Positions 8,538-18,492 of a DNA stretch of 64,000 bases are shown here, one piece after another. The stretch's first letter is position 1, and every line of letters begins with the position of its first letter. The DNA lies in the NCBI RefSeq assembly GCF_001870485.1, contig NZ_MDKE01000033.1, positions 62,001 through 126,000 of the forward strand. The letters are read 5' to 3'. Below the pieces are notes generated by a model. It made no database searches, had not been told where the DNA came from, and was given only the letters and a program-made list of their open reading frames with translations. The translations under genes and the position numbers were made by a program. Source of the DNA: Oceanisphaera psychrotolerans. Its GTDB lineage: Bacteria; Pseudomonadota; Gammaproteobacteria; Enterobacterales; Aeromonadaceae.

Positions 8538-8869
8538 GCTTCGCGCTGCACCGGCTGGCCAGACAGGCGTTCATCCAGCCGGGCGATGGCCTCTTCCAGG
8601 CCGGCCGTGTCTTCCGGCAGCGGTTTGAAGCTTTCCACCGCCATGGGGTAGATGGATATCCGGCTCGGCAGGGGAGCACCGGCATCGAGCAGCGCCTGCA
8701 TCCGTGGCAGCAGCACAAACTGCAACCACTGGGGGAAACTCAGGGTATCCAGGCAAAACGGCTCGGTGCTGGCCAGGGCCCGGGCGGACGGCGGCACACT
8801 TTCCCACCAGGACAAGGCTTTCAGCTCACGCTCAATGGCATGCAACAGTATTTGGGGTTCGGCAGACAT
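8534..8869 (-). CDS. yqcC: YqcC family protein (DUF446)
   Basis: A 111-residue cytoplasmic protein containing LSWWESVPPSARALAS, FCLDTLSFPQWLQFVLLPRM and ISIYPMAVESF, the hallmarks of YqcC/DUF446. The function is unknown. ATG 8869 is preferred over the in-frame TTG 8875 because AGGAAG lies about eight bases before it. It is first in the yqcC-truC-glsA-yqcA operon. Confidence 0.9.
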   Translation of the reverse strand: MSAEPQILLHAIERELKALSWWESVPPSARALASTEPFCLDTLSFPQWLQFVLLPRMQALLDAGAPLPSRISIYPMAVESFKPLPEDTAGLEEAIARLDERLSGQPVQREA

Positions 8870-8955
8870 CGGCAACTTCCTCTTAAAACTCGCCGCACTA
8901 TACCATCTTGGTCTTTGACTCCCTATAATTCGCCCCTGTTCGACAGGAGAAGCCG

Positions 8956-9991
8956 ATGCAAATAGATACCTTGAGTGAATTTTTAACCCAGGCAGGCACC
9001 GAGTTTCGCCTCTACGATCTGGGCCGCCGTCTGCAGCCTCTGAGCCAGCAGGACTTTGCCGCCATCGAGGCCGGGCAACGCCCCTACCCCTGGCCGCTGC
9101 AGCGCCATGCCTGGCTGGCAGTCTGCTACTGGCAGCAACAGGCGCCGCAACAGCAATATATCTGGTTCCTCAAGATCCCGCTGGACGAACGTGGCCTGTT
9201 CAACAATGCCGCGGTCAAACACTTCCTCGCCGCCCTGGTCGAGCAACTGGGCCAGGATCCGAGTGCACCGCTCAGCGACGAGCAGCAACGGCGACTGGCC
9301 GAAACGCCTTTTACCTTTCAGCCAACCCAGGACAAGCTGGCCGCCTTTCATGCCCGGCTGGGGGTCGAGCTGGGCCTGCCGCCCTCCGCCTTCTACCAGC
9401 AGGTTCTCGACTATATTGCCGCCCCCGGGCAGCACGACTGGCAGCAACTGGGTCTGCAGGGCCTGGCCGATCTGGCGGCACGGCTGCATCAGGATCTCCC
9501 GTCAAGCGAACAGCTGGCAGCCCGGCTGTTCAGCCTGCCCCAGCCGGTTCAGCAAGCACTGCTGAGCCAGTGCGAGCACCATCCCCTGCCTTCGTCTCTG
9601 GCCGAGTTACTGCTGAGCGGCATCAACACCGAACTGGAACGGCAGAGCCCGGATGAAGAACGCATCGCCCTGCTGCTGCGTGCCACCGCCGGCTGCCCCC
9701 CTTAACGCCCGCCATCAGAAAGTCGCCACCCTGCTGACCCTGAATCCGGGGCAACCGCTGATGCTGAGCCTGGCCGCTCGCCTGTGGCAGGAGCTGACCG
9801 ACGAAACCTTGCTGCTTTCCTATCTGGAGCAGCTGGCCGGCCGGCACGGCGAGCTGTTCAACGGCCTCTTTGCCGAGCTGGTGTCGATCCCGGCCTTGCG
9901 GCCACTGCTCCTCACCAACCTGCATAATCCGACGCTGTCTCCCGCGCTGAAAAGCGCCATCGGCAACCTGTTTGCGAACGACCGTGGCTGA
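8956..9991 (+). CDS. DUF3549 family protein, one-base frameshift
   Basis: Conserved hypothetical protein (about 344 residues when repaired) with the family start TLSEFLTQAGTEFRLYDLGRR and the stretch YIWFLKIPLDERG. The first frame stops just after LLLRATAGC. Removing one C from the six-C run at 9696-9701 joins it to LNARHQKVATLLTLNPGQP and continues to 9991. This is the only break in the window that needs a base removed rather than added. An AGGAG site precedes ATG 8956. No function is known. It probably forms an operon with the overlapping DUF3301 gene. Confidence 0.82.
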
Positions 9992-10286
9992 GCTGCTGGG
10001 GCTGCTGGCCATCTGCCTGCTGGCGGCCGGCTACTGGCAAGTCCGGCGCCAGAGCGAGTTTGCCCGCCACTGGCTGGAACGCTATTGCCGCCAGCAGCAG
10101 TTTCAGCTGCTCAGCGTCTATCGCTATCGTTATGTCTGGCAGAAGGGACGACTGTTGGCACAGTTTCGATTCGAATTCAGCCACGACGGCCTGCAACGCG
10201 ATGAAGGCGATCTCTGGCTGCACAGCCTGACCGTGCTGAAAGTGTCGCTGCCGGTGTTGCGCGAACCCCCGTCACCTATGCTGTAA
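9984..10286 (+). CDS. DUF3301 family small membrane-anchored protein
   Basis: A 100-residue protein with one N-terminal transmembrane helix (ELLGLLAICLLAAGYW) followed by a basic/aromatic soluble part (FARHWLERYCRQQQFQLLS...YRYRYVWQKG). This is the pattern of DUF3301 proteins found next to DUF3549 in Vibrio-like genomes. The chosen GTG start overlaps the DUF3549 stop by eight bases; a TTG at 9972 is an alternative. Function unknown. Confidence 0.78.
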   Translation: MAELLGLLAICLLAAGYWQVRRQSEFARHWLERYCRQQQFQLLSVYRYRYVWQKGRLLAQFRFEFSHDGLQRDEGDLWLHSLTVLKVSLPVLREPPSPML

Positions 10287-10303
10287 TGCATGGACGCCCA
10301 TCG

Positions 10304-10339
10304 TTACCGGTAAAAGTTACCTGTAATAGCTACCCGTAA
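10304..10339. repeat. Three tandem palindromic 13-bp units upstream of the DUF2789 gene
   Basis: TTACCGGTAA (10304), TTACCTGTAA (10317) and CTACCCGTAA (10330) repeat with an exact 13-bp period. The first is a perfect palindrome. They lie 30-65 bases before the DUF2789 start and could be operator sites or a small tandem duplication. Confidence 0.6.
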
Positions 10340-10368
10340 GCAATTTGTCGGTCAAAAAGGAGACGGTT

Positions 10369-10596
10369 ATGGAACACATCACTCACCCTTTCAGTGAACT
10401 GTTCGAGCAGTTGGGGCTGGACGCCAGCCATGAAGGCATTGCACATTTTCTTTCTGCCCACCGCCTGCCCCCCGAGGTCGAGCTGGTGGATGCGCCCTTC
10501 TGGAGCAAATCCCAGTCCAACTTTTTGAAAGAAGGACTGCAAAACGACTCGGACTGGGCCGAAATCATCGACCAGCTGAACAGCAGCCTGAGATAA
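10369..10596 (+). CDS. DUF2789 family protein
   Basis: A 75-residue acidic cytoplasmic protein (MEHITHPFSELFEQLGLDAS...). It has the conserved HPFSELFEQLGL, ELVDAPFWSKSQSNFLKEGL and DSDWAEIIDQLN elements of DUF2789. The start at 10369 follows AAGGAG with good spacing. Function unknown. It is the first of three close genes running to 11688. Confidence 0.87.
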   Translation: MEHITHPFSELFEQLGLDASHEGIAHFLSAHRLPPEVELVDAPFWSKSQSNFLKEGLQNDSDWAEIIDQLNSSLR

Positions 10597-10612
10597 CACA
10601 CACGGAGACACC

Positions 10613-10915
10613 ATGTCCCAGCAGGATATTATCAACGCCATTCACAGCCTGGTGCGGGAAGGCAAGTCCATCTCCACCGCCGCCGTCAAGGCCCGGCTCG
10701 GCGGCCCCGTCAACATGGCGCAGTTGCTGCAGCTGATCAGCCGCTATAAACAGTCACCGGATTCACTGCCACCGGCCGAGTCCGCCGCCCCCGCCATCGA
10801 GCCGCAGGCCGAAACGGATCTCGCCGGACGCGTGGCCGAGCTGGAAGCCCGAGTGGCCCGGCTGGAAACGCTGCTGGCCCAGTCGGCTGCCCGGTCACCG
10901 GAGCAACAAGGCTGA
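10613..10915 (+). CDS. Conserved protein with KfrA-like N-terminal helix-turn-helix and coiled coil
   Basis: A 100-residue protein. Residues 1-45 (QDIINAIHSLVREGKSISTAAVKARLGG...) look like the small helical DNA-binding start of KfrA/DUF-type proteins. After a Pro/Ala linker comes a heptad-patterned coiled coil (AGRVAELEARVARLETLLAQ). Similar proteins sit next to the DUF2310 zinc-ribbon gene in related genomes. DNA binding is inferred from the helix pattern only. Its stop overlaps the start of the next gene by one base. Confidence 0.65.
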   Translation: MSQQDIINAIHSLVREGKSISTAAVKARLGGPVNMAQLLQLISRYKQSPDSLPPAESAAPAIEPQAETDLAGRVAELEARVARLETLLAQSAARSPEQQG

Positions 10916-11688
10916 TGTGGGTCTGTGAACTGAGCTTTGACTGTTATCAGGATATCGAACTGGCGGATGCCGAGCCGGCCATTCGCCAGTATCTCGATGC
11001 CCTGCGCTATAACGGCCAGATCCTGGGCCGGGAGTTTCCCACCGCCATGCATCAGGGCTGGCTCGGCAGCCGGGTGGTCTGTCCGGAAAAAGACAGCCTG
11101 CACCCCCGCAATCACAGCCGCCAGGTCACGCTTGCCATCGAGCAACTGCATAAAGTGGGGCTGACCAGCCCCAAGGTGCAGGTTCGGGGACAGGATCTGA
11201 ATTCGGATACCACCGACCCTTGCGATGAACGCCGCTGGCAGCTGTTGTATACCAGTTACCTGCATACCTGCTCGCCACTGCGCTGCGGTGATCATTTCAC
11301 CCCGGTGCCGCTGTACCGGATCCCCCCGGTCGCCAATGGCGACTTCAAGCAGGTGCTGAAATGGCAGGAAGACTGGGAAGCCTGCGATCAGTTGCAGATG
11401 AACGGATCCATTCTGGAACACGGCGCCGTGACGGAGCTGAGCGAGCACGACAGTCGGCTGACCCGCCGCGGTCGGGATCTGGCCAAGCGCATCGAATACC
11501 TGACCAAGATACCGACCTTTTATTATCTGTATCGGGTTGGAGGCGACAGCCTGGAAGCCGAACTGAACCGGCCCTGCCCCGGCTGTGGCGAAGACTGGCG
11601 ACTGGCCGAGCCGGTACATGACATTTTCGACTTTGTCTGTGAGCCCTGCCGGCTGATCTCCAACCTGTCCTGGGATTTCAAGAATTGA
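10915..11688 (+). CDS. DUF2310 zinc-ribbon protein
   Basis: A 257-residue protein ending in a zinc ribbon: CPGC and, 25-30 residues later, CEPC. The rest (YNGQILGREFPTAMHQGWLGSRVVCPE, YTSYLHTCSPLRCGDHF, IPTFYYLYRVGG) matches the DUF2310 family, described only as possible nucleic-acid binders. Translation is coupled to the upstream helix-turn-helix/coiled-coil gene (TGATG overlap). This is consistent with a two-protein nucleic-acid-associated unit, which is an inference. Confidence 0.85.
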   Translation: MWVCELSFDCYQDIELADAEPAIRQYLDALRYNGQILGREFPTAMHQGWLGSRVVCPEKDSLHPRNHSRQVTLAIEQLHKVGLTSPKVQVRGQDLNSDTTDPCDERRWQLLYTSYLHTCSPLRCGDHFTPVPLYRIPPVANGDFKQVLKWQEDWEACDQLQMNGSILEHGAVTELSEHDSRLTRRGRDLAKRIEYLTKIPTFYYLYRVGGDSLEAELNRPCPGCGEDWRLAEPVHDIFDFVCEPCRLISNLSWDFKN

Positions 11689-11711
11689 TATGGCGTGAGG
11701 TGTGAGGCGCG

Positions 11712-12245
11712 TCAGCCACAGGGCTCCAGCCGGCGCAGAAAGTGAGCCAGGTTTGGCGCCAGTACGCCGATGCGGCCCTGGCCCAGTCGTTCCAGCAACA
11801 CCTCGCCGCTGCTGTTGTCCAGGGTCACCAGCCGTTGCTCGTCGCGGCAGCTGGCCAGAAACCAGCTGGCCGGCAGCTTCAGCTTCTGCAACATCAGCTG
11901 ATGGCCTATCTGGTTTTGCTGCAGTCGTTCGAAATCCTGCTGATTCCATGGCTGCAACAGCGTCAGAAACAGCCCCTTGAAACAACCCGGTACATTGCCC
12001 GCATAATAATGGCCGAAAAAGGCGCTGATATCCGCATGCAGCGGCATCTTCAGGGCGGCAGCAATATTGTTGAAGTCTCCGGGCTCGGGTCGCCGCCAGG
12101 GTTGCCAGCCGACCCGACCGCCCTGAGCCGGCAACAGCTCGGCCGGAGAAGGAAAATCGGCATCATACGCCACCAGCGGAATGCCGCCGAGCCGCCGATA
12201 ACGCTCAAACAGGTCGGCCAGCGCCATCACCACTTGATCTTGCAT
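11712..12245 (-). CDS. syd: SecY-interacting protein Syd
   Basis: A 177-residue peripheral inner-membrane protein that binds SecY and helps monitor SecYEG assembly. PLVAYDADFPSPAEL, DISAFFGHYYAGNVPG and LTLLQPWNQQDFERLQQNQIGH are typical of Syd (181 aa in E. coli). It is divergent from queF, as in E. coli. Confidence 0.93.
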   Translation of the reverse strand: MQDQVVMALADLFERYRRLGGIPLVAYDADFPSPAELLPAQGGRVGWQPWRRPEPGDFNNIAAALKMPLHADISAFFGHYYAGNVPGCFKGLFLTLLQPWNQQDFERLQQNQIGHQLMLQKLKLPASWFLASCRDEQRLVTLDNSSGEVLLERLGQGRIGVLAPNLAHFLRRLEPCG

Positions 12246-12299
12246 GTCAAAGTCTCACAATAGGCCTAATGCCCCGCATTCTACCAACTGGATCCCGAA

Positions 12300-13151
12300 A
12301 TGACACCAGAGCAGAAATACCAGTCCAGCTCAGCGCTGGACGCCTTGCCCCTGGGCAAACAAAGCAGCTATGTCTGCGAGTACGATGCCGGCCAGCTGCA
12401 ACCGGTGCCCCGCGCCCTTAACCGGGATGATCTGGGACTCAAGGCCGATGCCCTGCCCTTTGCCGGCGAGGATCTGTGGAACCTGTATGAACTGTCCTGG
12501 CTCAATGCCAAAGGCAAGCCCAGGGTCGCCATGGGCGAGGTACGGGTGCCCGCCACCAGCATCAATCTCATCGAATCCAAGTCGTTCAAACTCTACCTGA
12601 ACAGCTTCAATCAAAGCCGTTTCGACAGCCTGGAAGAGGTCGAGGACATCCTCACCCGAGATCTGTCGTTGTGTGCCCAGGGCCAGGTCAAGGTCAGATT
12701 GTACGAGTTGCACTCGGCCCCGAGCCAGTTTGGCATGCTGCCCGGCGATTGCATCGATGACCTCGATATCGAAGTCAGCCAGTATCAGCCGGATGCCGGC
12801 TTGCTGGATGACGCCGTCCATTCCGACGACGTCAGCGAAACCCTGCACTCCCACCTGCTCAAGTCCAATTGTCTGGTCACCGGCCAGCCGGACTGGGGCA
12901 GCATCATGATCCGCTATCAGGGCCCGCGCATTCGCCGGGAAGTGCTGCTGCGCTACCTGGTGTCTTTCCGCCAGCACAACGAGTTTCACGAACAGTGCGT
13001 GGAACGGATTTTCATGGACCTGATGCAGCATTGCCGCCCCCGGGAACTGACCGTCTATGCCCGTTACACCCGCCGTGGCGGTCTGGACATCAATCCCTAT
13101 CGCAGCAATGTGGCCGGCAAGGCCGCCAATGTCCGTCTGCATCGCCAGTAA
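12300..13151 (+). CDS. queF: NADPH-dependent 7-cyano-7-deazaguanine reductase QueF
   Basis: Reduces preQ0 to preQ1 in queuosine synthesis. The 283 residues are the long two-domain (tunnel-fold repeat) proteobacterial type. The substrate-binding [15 protein letters not shown] and [14 protein letters not shown] lie in the N-terminal half. The catalytic Cys191 is in [13 protein letters not shown], and the QueF-specific end is [15 protein letters not shown]. The start overlaps no other gene; syd diverges 54 bases away. Confidence 0.95.
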   Translation: MTPEQKYQSSSALDALPLGKQSSYVCEYDAGQLQPVPRALNRDDLGLKADALPFAGEDLWNLYELSWLNAKGKPRVAMGEVRVPATSINLIESKSFKLYLNSFNQSRFDSLEEVEDILTRDLSLCAQGQVKVRLYELHSAPSQFGMLPGDCIDDLDIEVSQYQPDAGLLDDAVHSDDVSETLHSHLLKSNCLVTGQPDWGSIMIRYQGPRIRREVLLRYLVSFRQHNEFHEQCVERIFMDLMQHCRPRELTVYARYTRRGGLDINPYRSNVAGKAANVRLHRQ

Positions 13152-13155
13152 CATG

Positions 13156-13202
13156 TGAGTCCAGGTCATCAATGGCGCAGGATCGCGTCATTGACTGGAC
13201 TC
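13156..13202. repeat. Inverted repeat downstream of queF
   Basis: The arms GAGTCCAG and CTGGACTC (8 bp), with further partial pairing inside, flank about 30 bases. No T-run follows, so it is at best an RNA hairpin at the end of the queF transcript. Confidence 0.5.
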
Positions 13203-13260
13203 GCTCCGGCCAGCTCCGTAAACTGACGCGTCATCCGCATATTATCGGGTATTCATTATT

Positions 13261-15513
13261 GTGATTTTGTCTGTTGCCGTCCTGGTATCGCATCTGGCGG
13301 GCGCCCCCGCGCTGTCGCCGTATCAACCCGATCCCGTTGAACTGCAACGGGCACGGCAGCTGATGCTGAGCCGTCCCGGCGAATGTGTGGCACTGACCAA
13401 TTTTTTCCTGCAACGCAAGGAAGTCGATCCGGCGCAGATGATCAACTCACGGCAGGACTTCGATCATCAGGAGCTGGCCAGACGCTATCGCACCCGTGAA
13501 CAAACTCAGGCCGCCTGGCAGATCCAGGCCCTGTGTCAGGCCAATGACGGCCTGCCGCTGCCCGCCGATGCCAGTATCAACAAGGCCATAGAACTCGCCA
13601 GACGCTACCGTCAGGCCGATGCCGAAGCCAGCGGCCTGACCATCAAGGCCAAACTTGCCCTGGCCCGGCAGGATCCCGAACAGGCCAGAGCCCTGCTCGA
13701 CGAAGCCGACGCCCTGCTGACGGAAAATTCTCCCGTTTCCCTGACCTCGGCGCTGCCCTTGCTGCAGGCCAGCGCCTTGCTGTATCAGCATCGCTTCGAT
13801 GAAGCCCGCCAGGCCTTCGAACATATCCGGGTGCAGGCCCAGCAACGAGGCAGGCATCTTCAGCAGGCCTGGGCCAATTATCTGCTGGGGGGCTATTACC
13901 AGTTGCTGCAACAGGATGAACTGGCCCTGTCGCATTATGTGGAAACCCTGAGCCTGCTGGGCAAGCGTCGTCAGTACTATCTCAAGGCCATCGCCGCAGA
14001 GAAGGCCGCCAGCCTGTATGCCGCCTTGAACAAAGGCGAACAGGCGGTGCACTACGCCAACATGGCGACCACCGAGTTTGAATTACTGGGCAACCCCACC
14101 TTGTTGATTGGCTCCCTGCTCAATCTGGGCCGAGTCACCCGCGCCGGTAATGACGCCAACCTGGCGCTGGTGTATTTCTTCAATGCACTCGATCTGGTCA
14201 AAACCCAGGGCGATAGCGAGCTGATGGCTCGCCTTTATCTGGAGATAGGCCATTGCTACCGGCAACTGGACAACGCCGCCGAAGCGCGCCACTACCTGAC
14301 CCTGGCCCGCACCAGCTTCAAGCGTAGTCAGGATATTCCACGCCAGATCGATACCCTGTTGCAGCTGGGGCAACTGCATCTGGAGCAGCAGGAACCGGGA
14401 CTGGCGCTGCTGCAGCTCGATCAGGCCCGTCAGCTGGCAGAACAGCGGGATGACGTACCGCACCTGATTGAAAGTCATCGGCTGCTCGCCCTGCTGTTTG
14501 AAACCAGCGGTAACCCCAGCCAGGCGCTGGTACATCAGAAAGCCTTTCATGACTACTATGAGCGCGCCAGCCAACTCAACCGACTGCTGACCCAGAGTCT
14601 GGTTCAGGACAGCGATCAACAGCTGCAGCAAGAGCGGGAACTGGCCGGTCTGCGTCAGCAAAATGCACAACTGCAACAGGACAAGCAGCGCTTTACCCTG
14701 CTCGCCACCAGCCTTGGCCTGATATCTCCGCTGCTGCTCTATGGCCTGCTCCGTAATTATATTCGCAGCCGCCGCCTGCAGCATGACAATAGCGCGCTGC
14801 AGCATTCGCTGCTGGTAGAGCCCAGAACCGGTTTACCCAACTGGCGCCAGCTGATGCAACGCCTGCCTCAGGAAATGGCCAAACGTCAGCAACGCTCCGA
14901 GCAGTGGTATCTCAACGAAGCCGAAGCTCAGCCGTTTAACGACAAAATCTATTATTTGTTGCTGCATGTTCCTTTCATGGTCGACCTGAGCGAACGGATA
15001 GGACTGGCCCATGCGGCCGACCTGCAGAAAAAACTGGGCGATTACCTGCAGGGTCGTATTCACCCCAAGGCCCGGCTTTATGATCTGCGTGAAGGGCAGT
15101 TTATTTATGTAATTTCCCAGCGTCAGGTGGTCGATCTGCAGCAGACGCTTGCCAGCCTTGAACGCATGTTTGCGGAATTTCCCAGCCAATTTGAGTTGGA
15201 TCAACGACTTGCCATCGGTATTATCGGACATCCATTCCTGCCCAAGGCCCCTCATGCACTGGATGATATGCGCCTGGGTGATATTCTTTACCTTGCCATG
15301 GCCGCCGCACACCAGTTAACGGAACAAACCGGAGAGCGCGCCTGGGTAGAGCTGCTGGCGGTGGATTGCCAGCAGGCAGCTTTTTTTAATGGTGACATTC
15401 GACACTGCTGCGTACAGGCTATTCTGAAAGGACTGGTCAAGGTCAACAGTTCACATAAAAAACAACAAATTGACTGGCATGCTTTGGCTCCGGAGCCAGC
15501 CGCCACACTATAA
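13261..15513 (+). CDS. TPR-repeat membrane protein with degenerate GGDEF-like domain
   Basis: A 750-residue protein. A hydrophobic N-terminus (ILSVAVLVSHLAGAPA) acts as signal/anchor. A long TPR solenoid runs from about 90 to 440 (for example NPTLLIGSLLNLGRVTRAGNDANLAL). A coiled coil (QQLQQERELAGLRQQNAQLQ) and one transmembrane helix (about 478-497) follow. The cytoplasmic domain begins EPRTGLPNWRQLM, the usual opening of GGDEF domains. At the active-site position it has REGQF (about 610-614) instead of GGDEF, so cyclase activity is unlikely. It probably senses or relays signals and lies 40 bases from an active diguanylate cyclase. The GTG 13261 start is the only sensible one after an in-frame stop at 13219. 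Confidence 0.75.
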   Translation: MILSVAVLVSHLAGAPALSPYQPDPVELQRARQLMLSRPGECVALTNFFLQRKEVDPAQMINSRQDFDHQELARRYRTREQTQAAWQIQALCQANDGLPLPADASINKAIELARRYRQADAEASGLTIKAKLALARQDPEQARALLDEADALLTENSPVSLTSALPLLQASALLYQHRFDEARQAFEHIRVQAQQRGRHLQQAWANYLLGGYYQLLQQDELALSHYVETLSLLGKRRQYYLKAIAAEKAASLYAALNKGEQAVHYANMATTEFELLGNPTLLIGSLLNLGRVTRAGNDANLALVYFFNALDLVKTQGDSELMARLYLEIGHCYRQLDNAAEARHYLTLARTSFKRSQDIPRQIDTLLQLGQLHLEQQEPGLALLQLDQARQLAEQRDDVPHLIESHRLLALLFETSGNPSQALVHQKAFHDYYERASQLNRLLTQSLVQDSDQQLQQERELAGLRQQNAQLQQDKQRFTLLATSLGLISPLLLYGLLRNYIRSRRLQHDNSALQHSLLVEPRTGLPNWRQLMQRLPQEMAKRQQRSEQWYLNEAEAQPFNDKIYYLLLHVPFMVDLSERIGLAHAADLQKKLGDYLQGRIHPKARLYDLREGQFIYVISQRQVVDLQQTLASLERMFAEFPSQFELDQRLAIGIIGHPFLPKAPHALDDMRLGDILYLAMAAAHQLTEQTGERAWVELLAVDCQQAAFFNGDIRHCCVQAILKGLVKVNSSHKKQQIDWHALAPEPAATL

Positions 15514-15552
15514 TTTTACAGGCCCGCCTGCGCTAGGCTGTAATGGTGAACC

Positions 15553-17082
15553 ATGGAAAATCTCGACGACAAACCGATGTTAAAGGAACTGGCATCCGTT
15601 ATTGACAGGCTGGAAGACCTGCTTGCAGATCTGCAACAACAGGAAACTCCATCACCTGGGCGCGTTTTTTCCAGTACCACTCCCGAACCCATCAGTCGGC
15701 TGGTCAACCACTGGCAAAAGCTGTTTGTCGGCCAGTCCGGACCCGCTCCGTCCGCCCTCCAGCCAGCGGCAGCTTCCGGCACCAGCCGGTGGGTAGAAGA
15801 ACTGGAGCACCTTCTGATCCGGCTACGGCACGGCCACAAACGACTGCACCAGGTACAGCAATCAACCTCGAACAGGCTGCGCCAGACGACCCTGTTGCTG
15901 CAGCAGTCGGACTTCTCTCCTCCCGAGGCCGACGCCCTGTTGAGCGAACTTGAAGGACCCGATGCCGGCCATCAGGAACAGCTGTGGAAATTGATCGATT
16001 GCTATCAGGCCGCGCTGGCACTCTGTACCGAACGGCACACCAACATCAGCACCAGCTATCACGAGCTGCGGGTCAGGCTGCAACTGCTGATCGATGAATT
16101 GCCTTTCTCCGGCGACATCGCCTCCGAACTGAACAAGATAAAACGCCAGCTGTTGCAGCTGGTAGACGATAACCTTCTGCCCGGACTCTGCCTGCAACTG
16201 ATTGAACTCACCATCGAGGGCTGTCGGCAGGAGCGACATAATTCGACCCTGTTTCTGGCTCAGCTCAACAACAACCTGGGAGAAATGCACCATCACTTCG
16301 CCATTTCCCTGAGTGAAGGCGAGGCGCTGTTCGATGCCCGCACCCATCACGGTCATCACATCGCCGGCGAACTCAGGGCCATCGGCGAGCACCTGGTCAG
16401 CCAGGACAATGCGCCGCTCAAGGAAGAAATCGAGCTGCGTATGCGCAGCATCAGCCATGTGTTGGTGCAGCATGAACGCTTGCAGGAGCGGGAGCGGTCC
16501 CTGCTCAACCGGATGAATGCCATGGAGCAGCAGATCCAGTCACTCAAGCGTGAAAGCAACAATTTCAAGCAGCAGCTCAGCGCACAGAATGACAAGCTGT
16601 TTATCGACAACCTGACCCAGATTTACAATAGAGCCGCCATGGAAGAGCGGTTGGCAGTTGAATATCGCCGTTGGCTACGCTACCAGACCCCCTTGTGCGT
16701 GGCCCTCCTGGACATCGATTATTTCAAGGACATCAACGACAGGTATGGCCACCTGGCGGGAGACAAGGCGTTGCGCCTGATCGCCAGAACAATACAGAAA
16801 TCCCTGCGGGACAGCGATTTCGTCGCTCGTTACGGCGGCGAGGAATTCCTGATCCTGCTGAACAACGTCAACCCGGAGCATATCCGGATCCCCCTGGAAA
16901 AACTGCGTGAGCAGCTTAAGAAAATTCCATTTCGCTTTAAAAATGAACGCGTTACCATCACCGCATCCATCGGTGCCACCCTGTTCCTGCAGGGTGATAA
17001 CACCACTTCAGCCCTGGAGCGCGCCGATCAGGCCCTCTATCGCGCCAAGCACGAAGGACGCGATCAGATAATCATTGCCTGA
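15553..17082 (+). CDS. Diguanylate cyclase (GGDEF)
   Basis: Synthesises cyclic di-GMP from two GTP. The N-terminal about 330 residues are soluble, helical and full of heptads (ending [24 protein letters not shown]), with no recognised sensor. The GGDEF domain begins [19 protein letters not shown] and carries the active-site GGEEF at residues 428-432. The allosteric I-site RDSD is at 419-422, nine residues before, so product inhibition is expected. It is cytoplasmic, with no membrane helix. Its position just after the TPR/degenerate-GGDEF gene suggests a shared signalling unit. Confidence 0.93.
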   Translation: MENLDDKPMLKELASVIDRLEDLLADLQQQETPSPGRVFSSTTPEPISRLVNHWQKLFVGQSGPAPSALQPAAASGTSRWVEELEHLLIRLRHGHKRLHQVQQSTSNRLRQTTLLLQQSDFSPPEADALLSELEGPDAGHQEQLWKLIDCYQAALALCTERHTNISTSYHELRVRLQLLIDELPFSGDIASELNKIKRQLLQLVDDNLLPGLCLQLIELTIEGCRQERHNSTLFLAQLNNNLGEMHHHFAISLSEGEALFDARTHHGHHIAGELRAIGEHLVSQDNAPLKEEIELRMRSISHVLVQHERLQERERSLLNRMNAMEQQIQSLKRESNNFKQQLSAQNDKLFIDNLTQIYNRAAMEERLAVEYRRWLRYQTPLCVALLDIDYFKDINDRYGHLAGDKALRLIARTIQKSLRDSDFVARYGGEEFLILLNNVNPEHIRIPLEKLREQLKKIPFRFKNERVTITASIGATLFLQGDNTTSALERADQALYRAKHEGRDQIIIA

Positions 17083-17110
17083 CCCCATAACCATTTTCAC
17101 GGGAGTGATT

Positions 17111-18465
17111 ATGATCACCCATATCAATCCGGTCGGCAGCATGAACCTGCTGTCGCAAGTAGAAGTCGATCACCTCAAGCAGTCCGCCTCCGGCGCCCTG
17201 TACCAGCTGTTTCGCAACTGTGCCCTGGCGGTACTCAACTCCGGCAGCAAAACCGACAGTTCCAAGGAAATACTCGAGCGTTATAAATCTTTTGATATCA
17301 ACGTGATCCGCCGAGAACGCGGCGTCAAGCTGGAACTGTTCAATCCACCGGATCACGCCTTTGTGGACGGGGAGATTATCCGCGGCATTCAGGAGCACCT
17401 GTTCTCGGTGCTGCGCGATATCATCTACGTCAACAGCAAGCTGCAAAACGAAAACCAGCTGAACCTGACGTCCTCTCTGCACCTCACCGATCTGGTGTTT
17501 TCCATCCTGCGCAATGCCCGGGCCGTCAGCCCCGGCGCCGAGCCCAACCTGGCGGTATGCTGGGGCGGCCACTCCATCAATGCGCAGGAATATCAGTATA
17601 CCCGCGAGGTCGGCAATGAACTGGGCCTGCGGGAAATGAACATCTGCACCGGCTGTGGCCCCGGCGCATGGAGGGCCCGATGAAAGGCGCCGCCGTCGGC
17701 CATGCCAAGCAGCGGGTCACCGGCAGCCGCTACATCGGCCTGACCGAACCCTCCATCATCGCCGCCGAGCCGCCCAACCCCATCGTCAACGAACTGGTGA
17801 TACTACCGGATATCGAAAAACGCCTGGAAGCCTTCGTACGCCTGGGCCACGGTATCATCATCTTCCCCGGCGGCGTGGGAACCGCCGAAGAAATCCTCTA
17901 CATCCTCGGCATCATGATGCACCCGGAAAACCGGCATCAGCCCATTCCCATTATCCTCACCGGCCCCAGGGAGAGCGCCGACTACTTCCGCAGTGTGGAC
18001 GAGTTTATCGGCAACACCCTGGGCCCCGATGCCCAGTCGCTGTACCAGATCATCATCGACGATCCGGCAGAGGTGGCACGACGAGTCAAAAACGCCATGC
18101 CGCTGGTGCGTGACTATCGCAAATCGGTGGGTGATGCCTACTCCTTCAACTGGTCACTGAAGATAGAGCCGGAATTCCAGATGCCTTTTATCCCGGATCA
18201 CGAAAGCATGGCCAACCTGAACCTGAGCTGGGAGCAGCCCCCGCAACAGCTGGCAGCCAACCTGCGCCGGGCTTTTTCCGGCATTGTGGCCGGCAACGTC
18301 AAGGAAGGTGGCATCAGAGCCATCGAGAAGAAGGGTCCCTTCCTGCTCAACGGCGAGCCCAAGATGATGAAGATGATGGACAAACTGCTGCAGCAGTTTG
18401 TAGAGCAACAGCGGATGAAGCTGCCCGGCTCGACCTATGTGCCCTGCTATCGCATCAACCGATAA
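17111..18465 (+). CDS. ppnN: Pyrimidine/purine nucleotide 5'-monophosphate nucleosidase PpnN, one-base frameshift
   Basis: Cleaves nucleoside monophosphates to base and ribose 5-phosphate; in E. coli it is activated by (p)ppGpp. The start [20 protein letters not shown] and the middle [18 protein letters not shown] match YgdH/PpnN closely. The first frame ends after [10 protein letters not shown]. The second resumes at [15 protein letters not shown] and holds the nucleotide-binding [13 protein letters not shown] motif and the end [13 protein letters not shown]. Adding one C at about 17668 (GCCATGG) gives an intact protein of about 451 residues. GGGAG precedes ATG 17111. In E. coli ppnN lies near xni and queF, as here. 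Confidence 0.92.
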
Positions 18466-18492
18466 GCCAGAGAGATAGAGATACCCCGTCAG

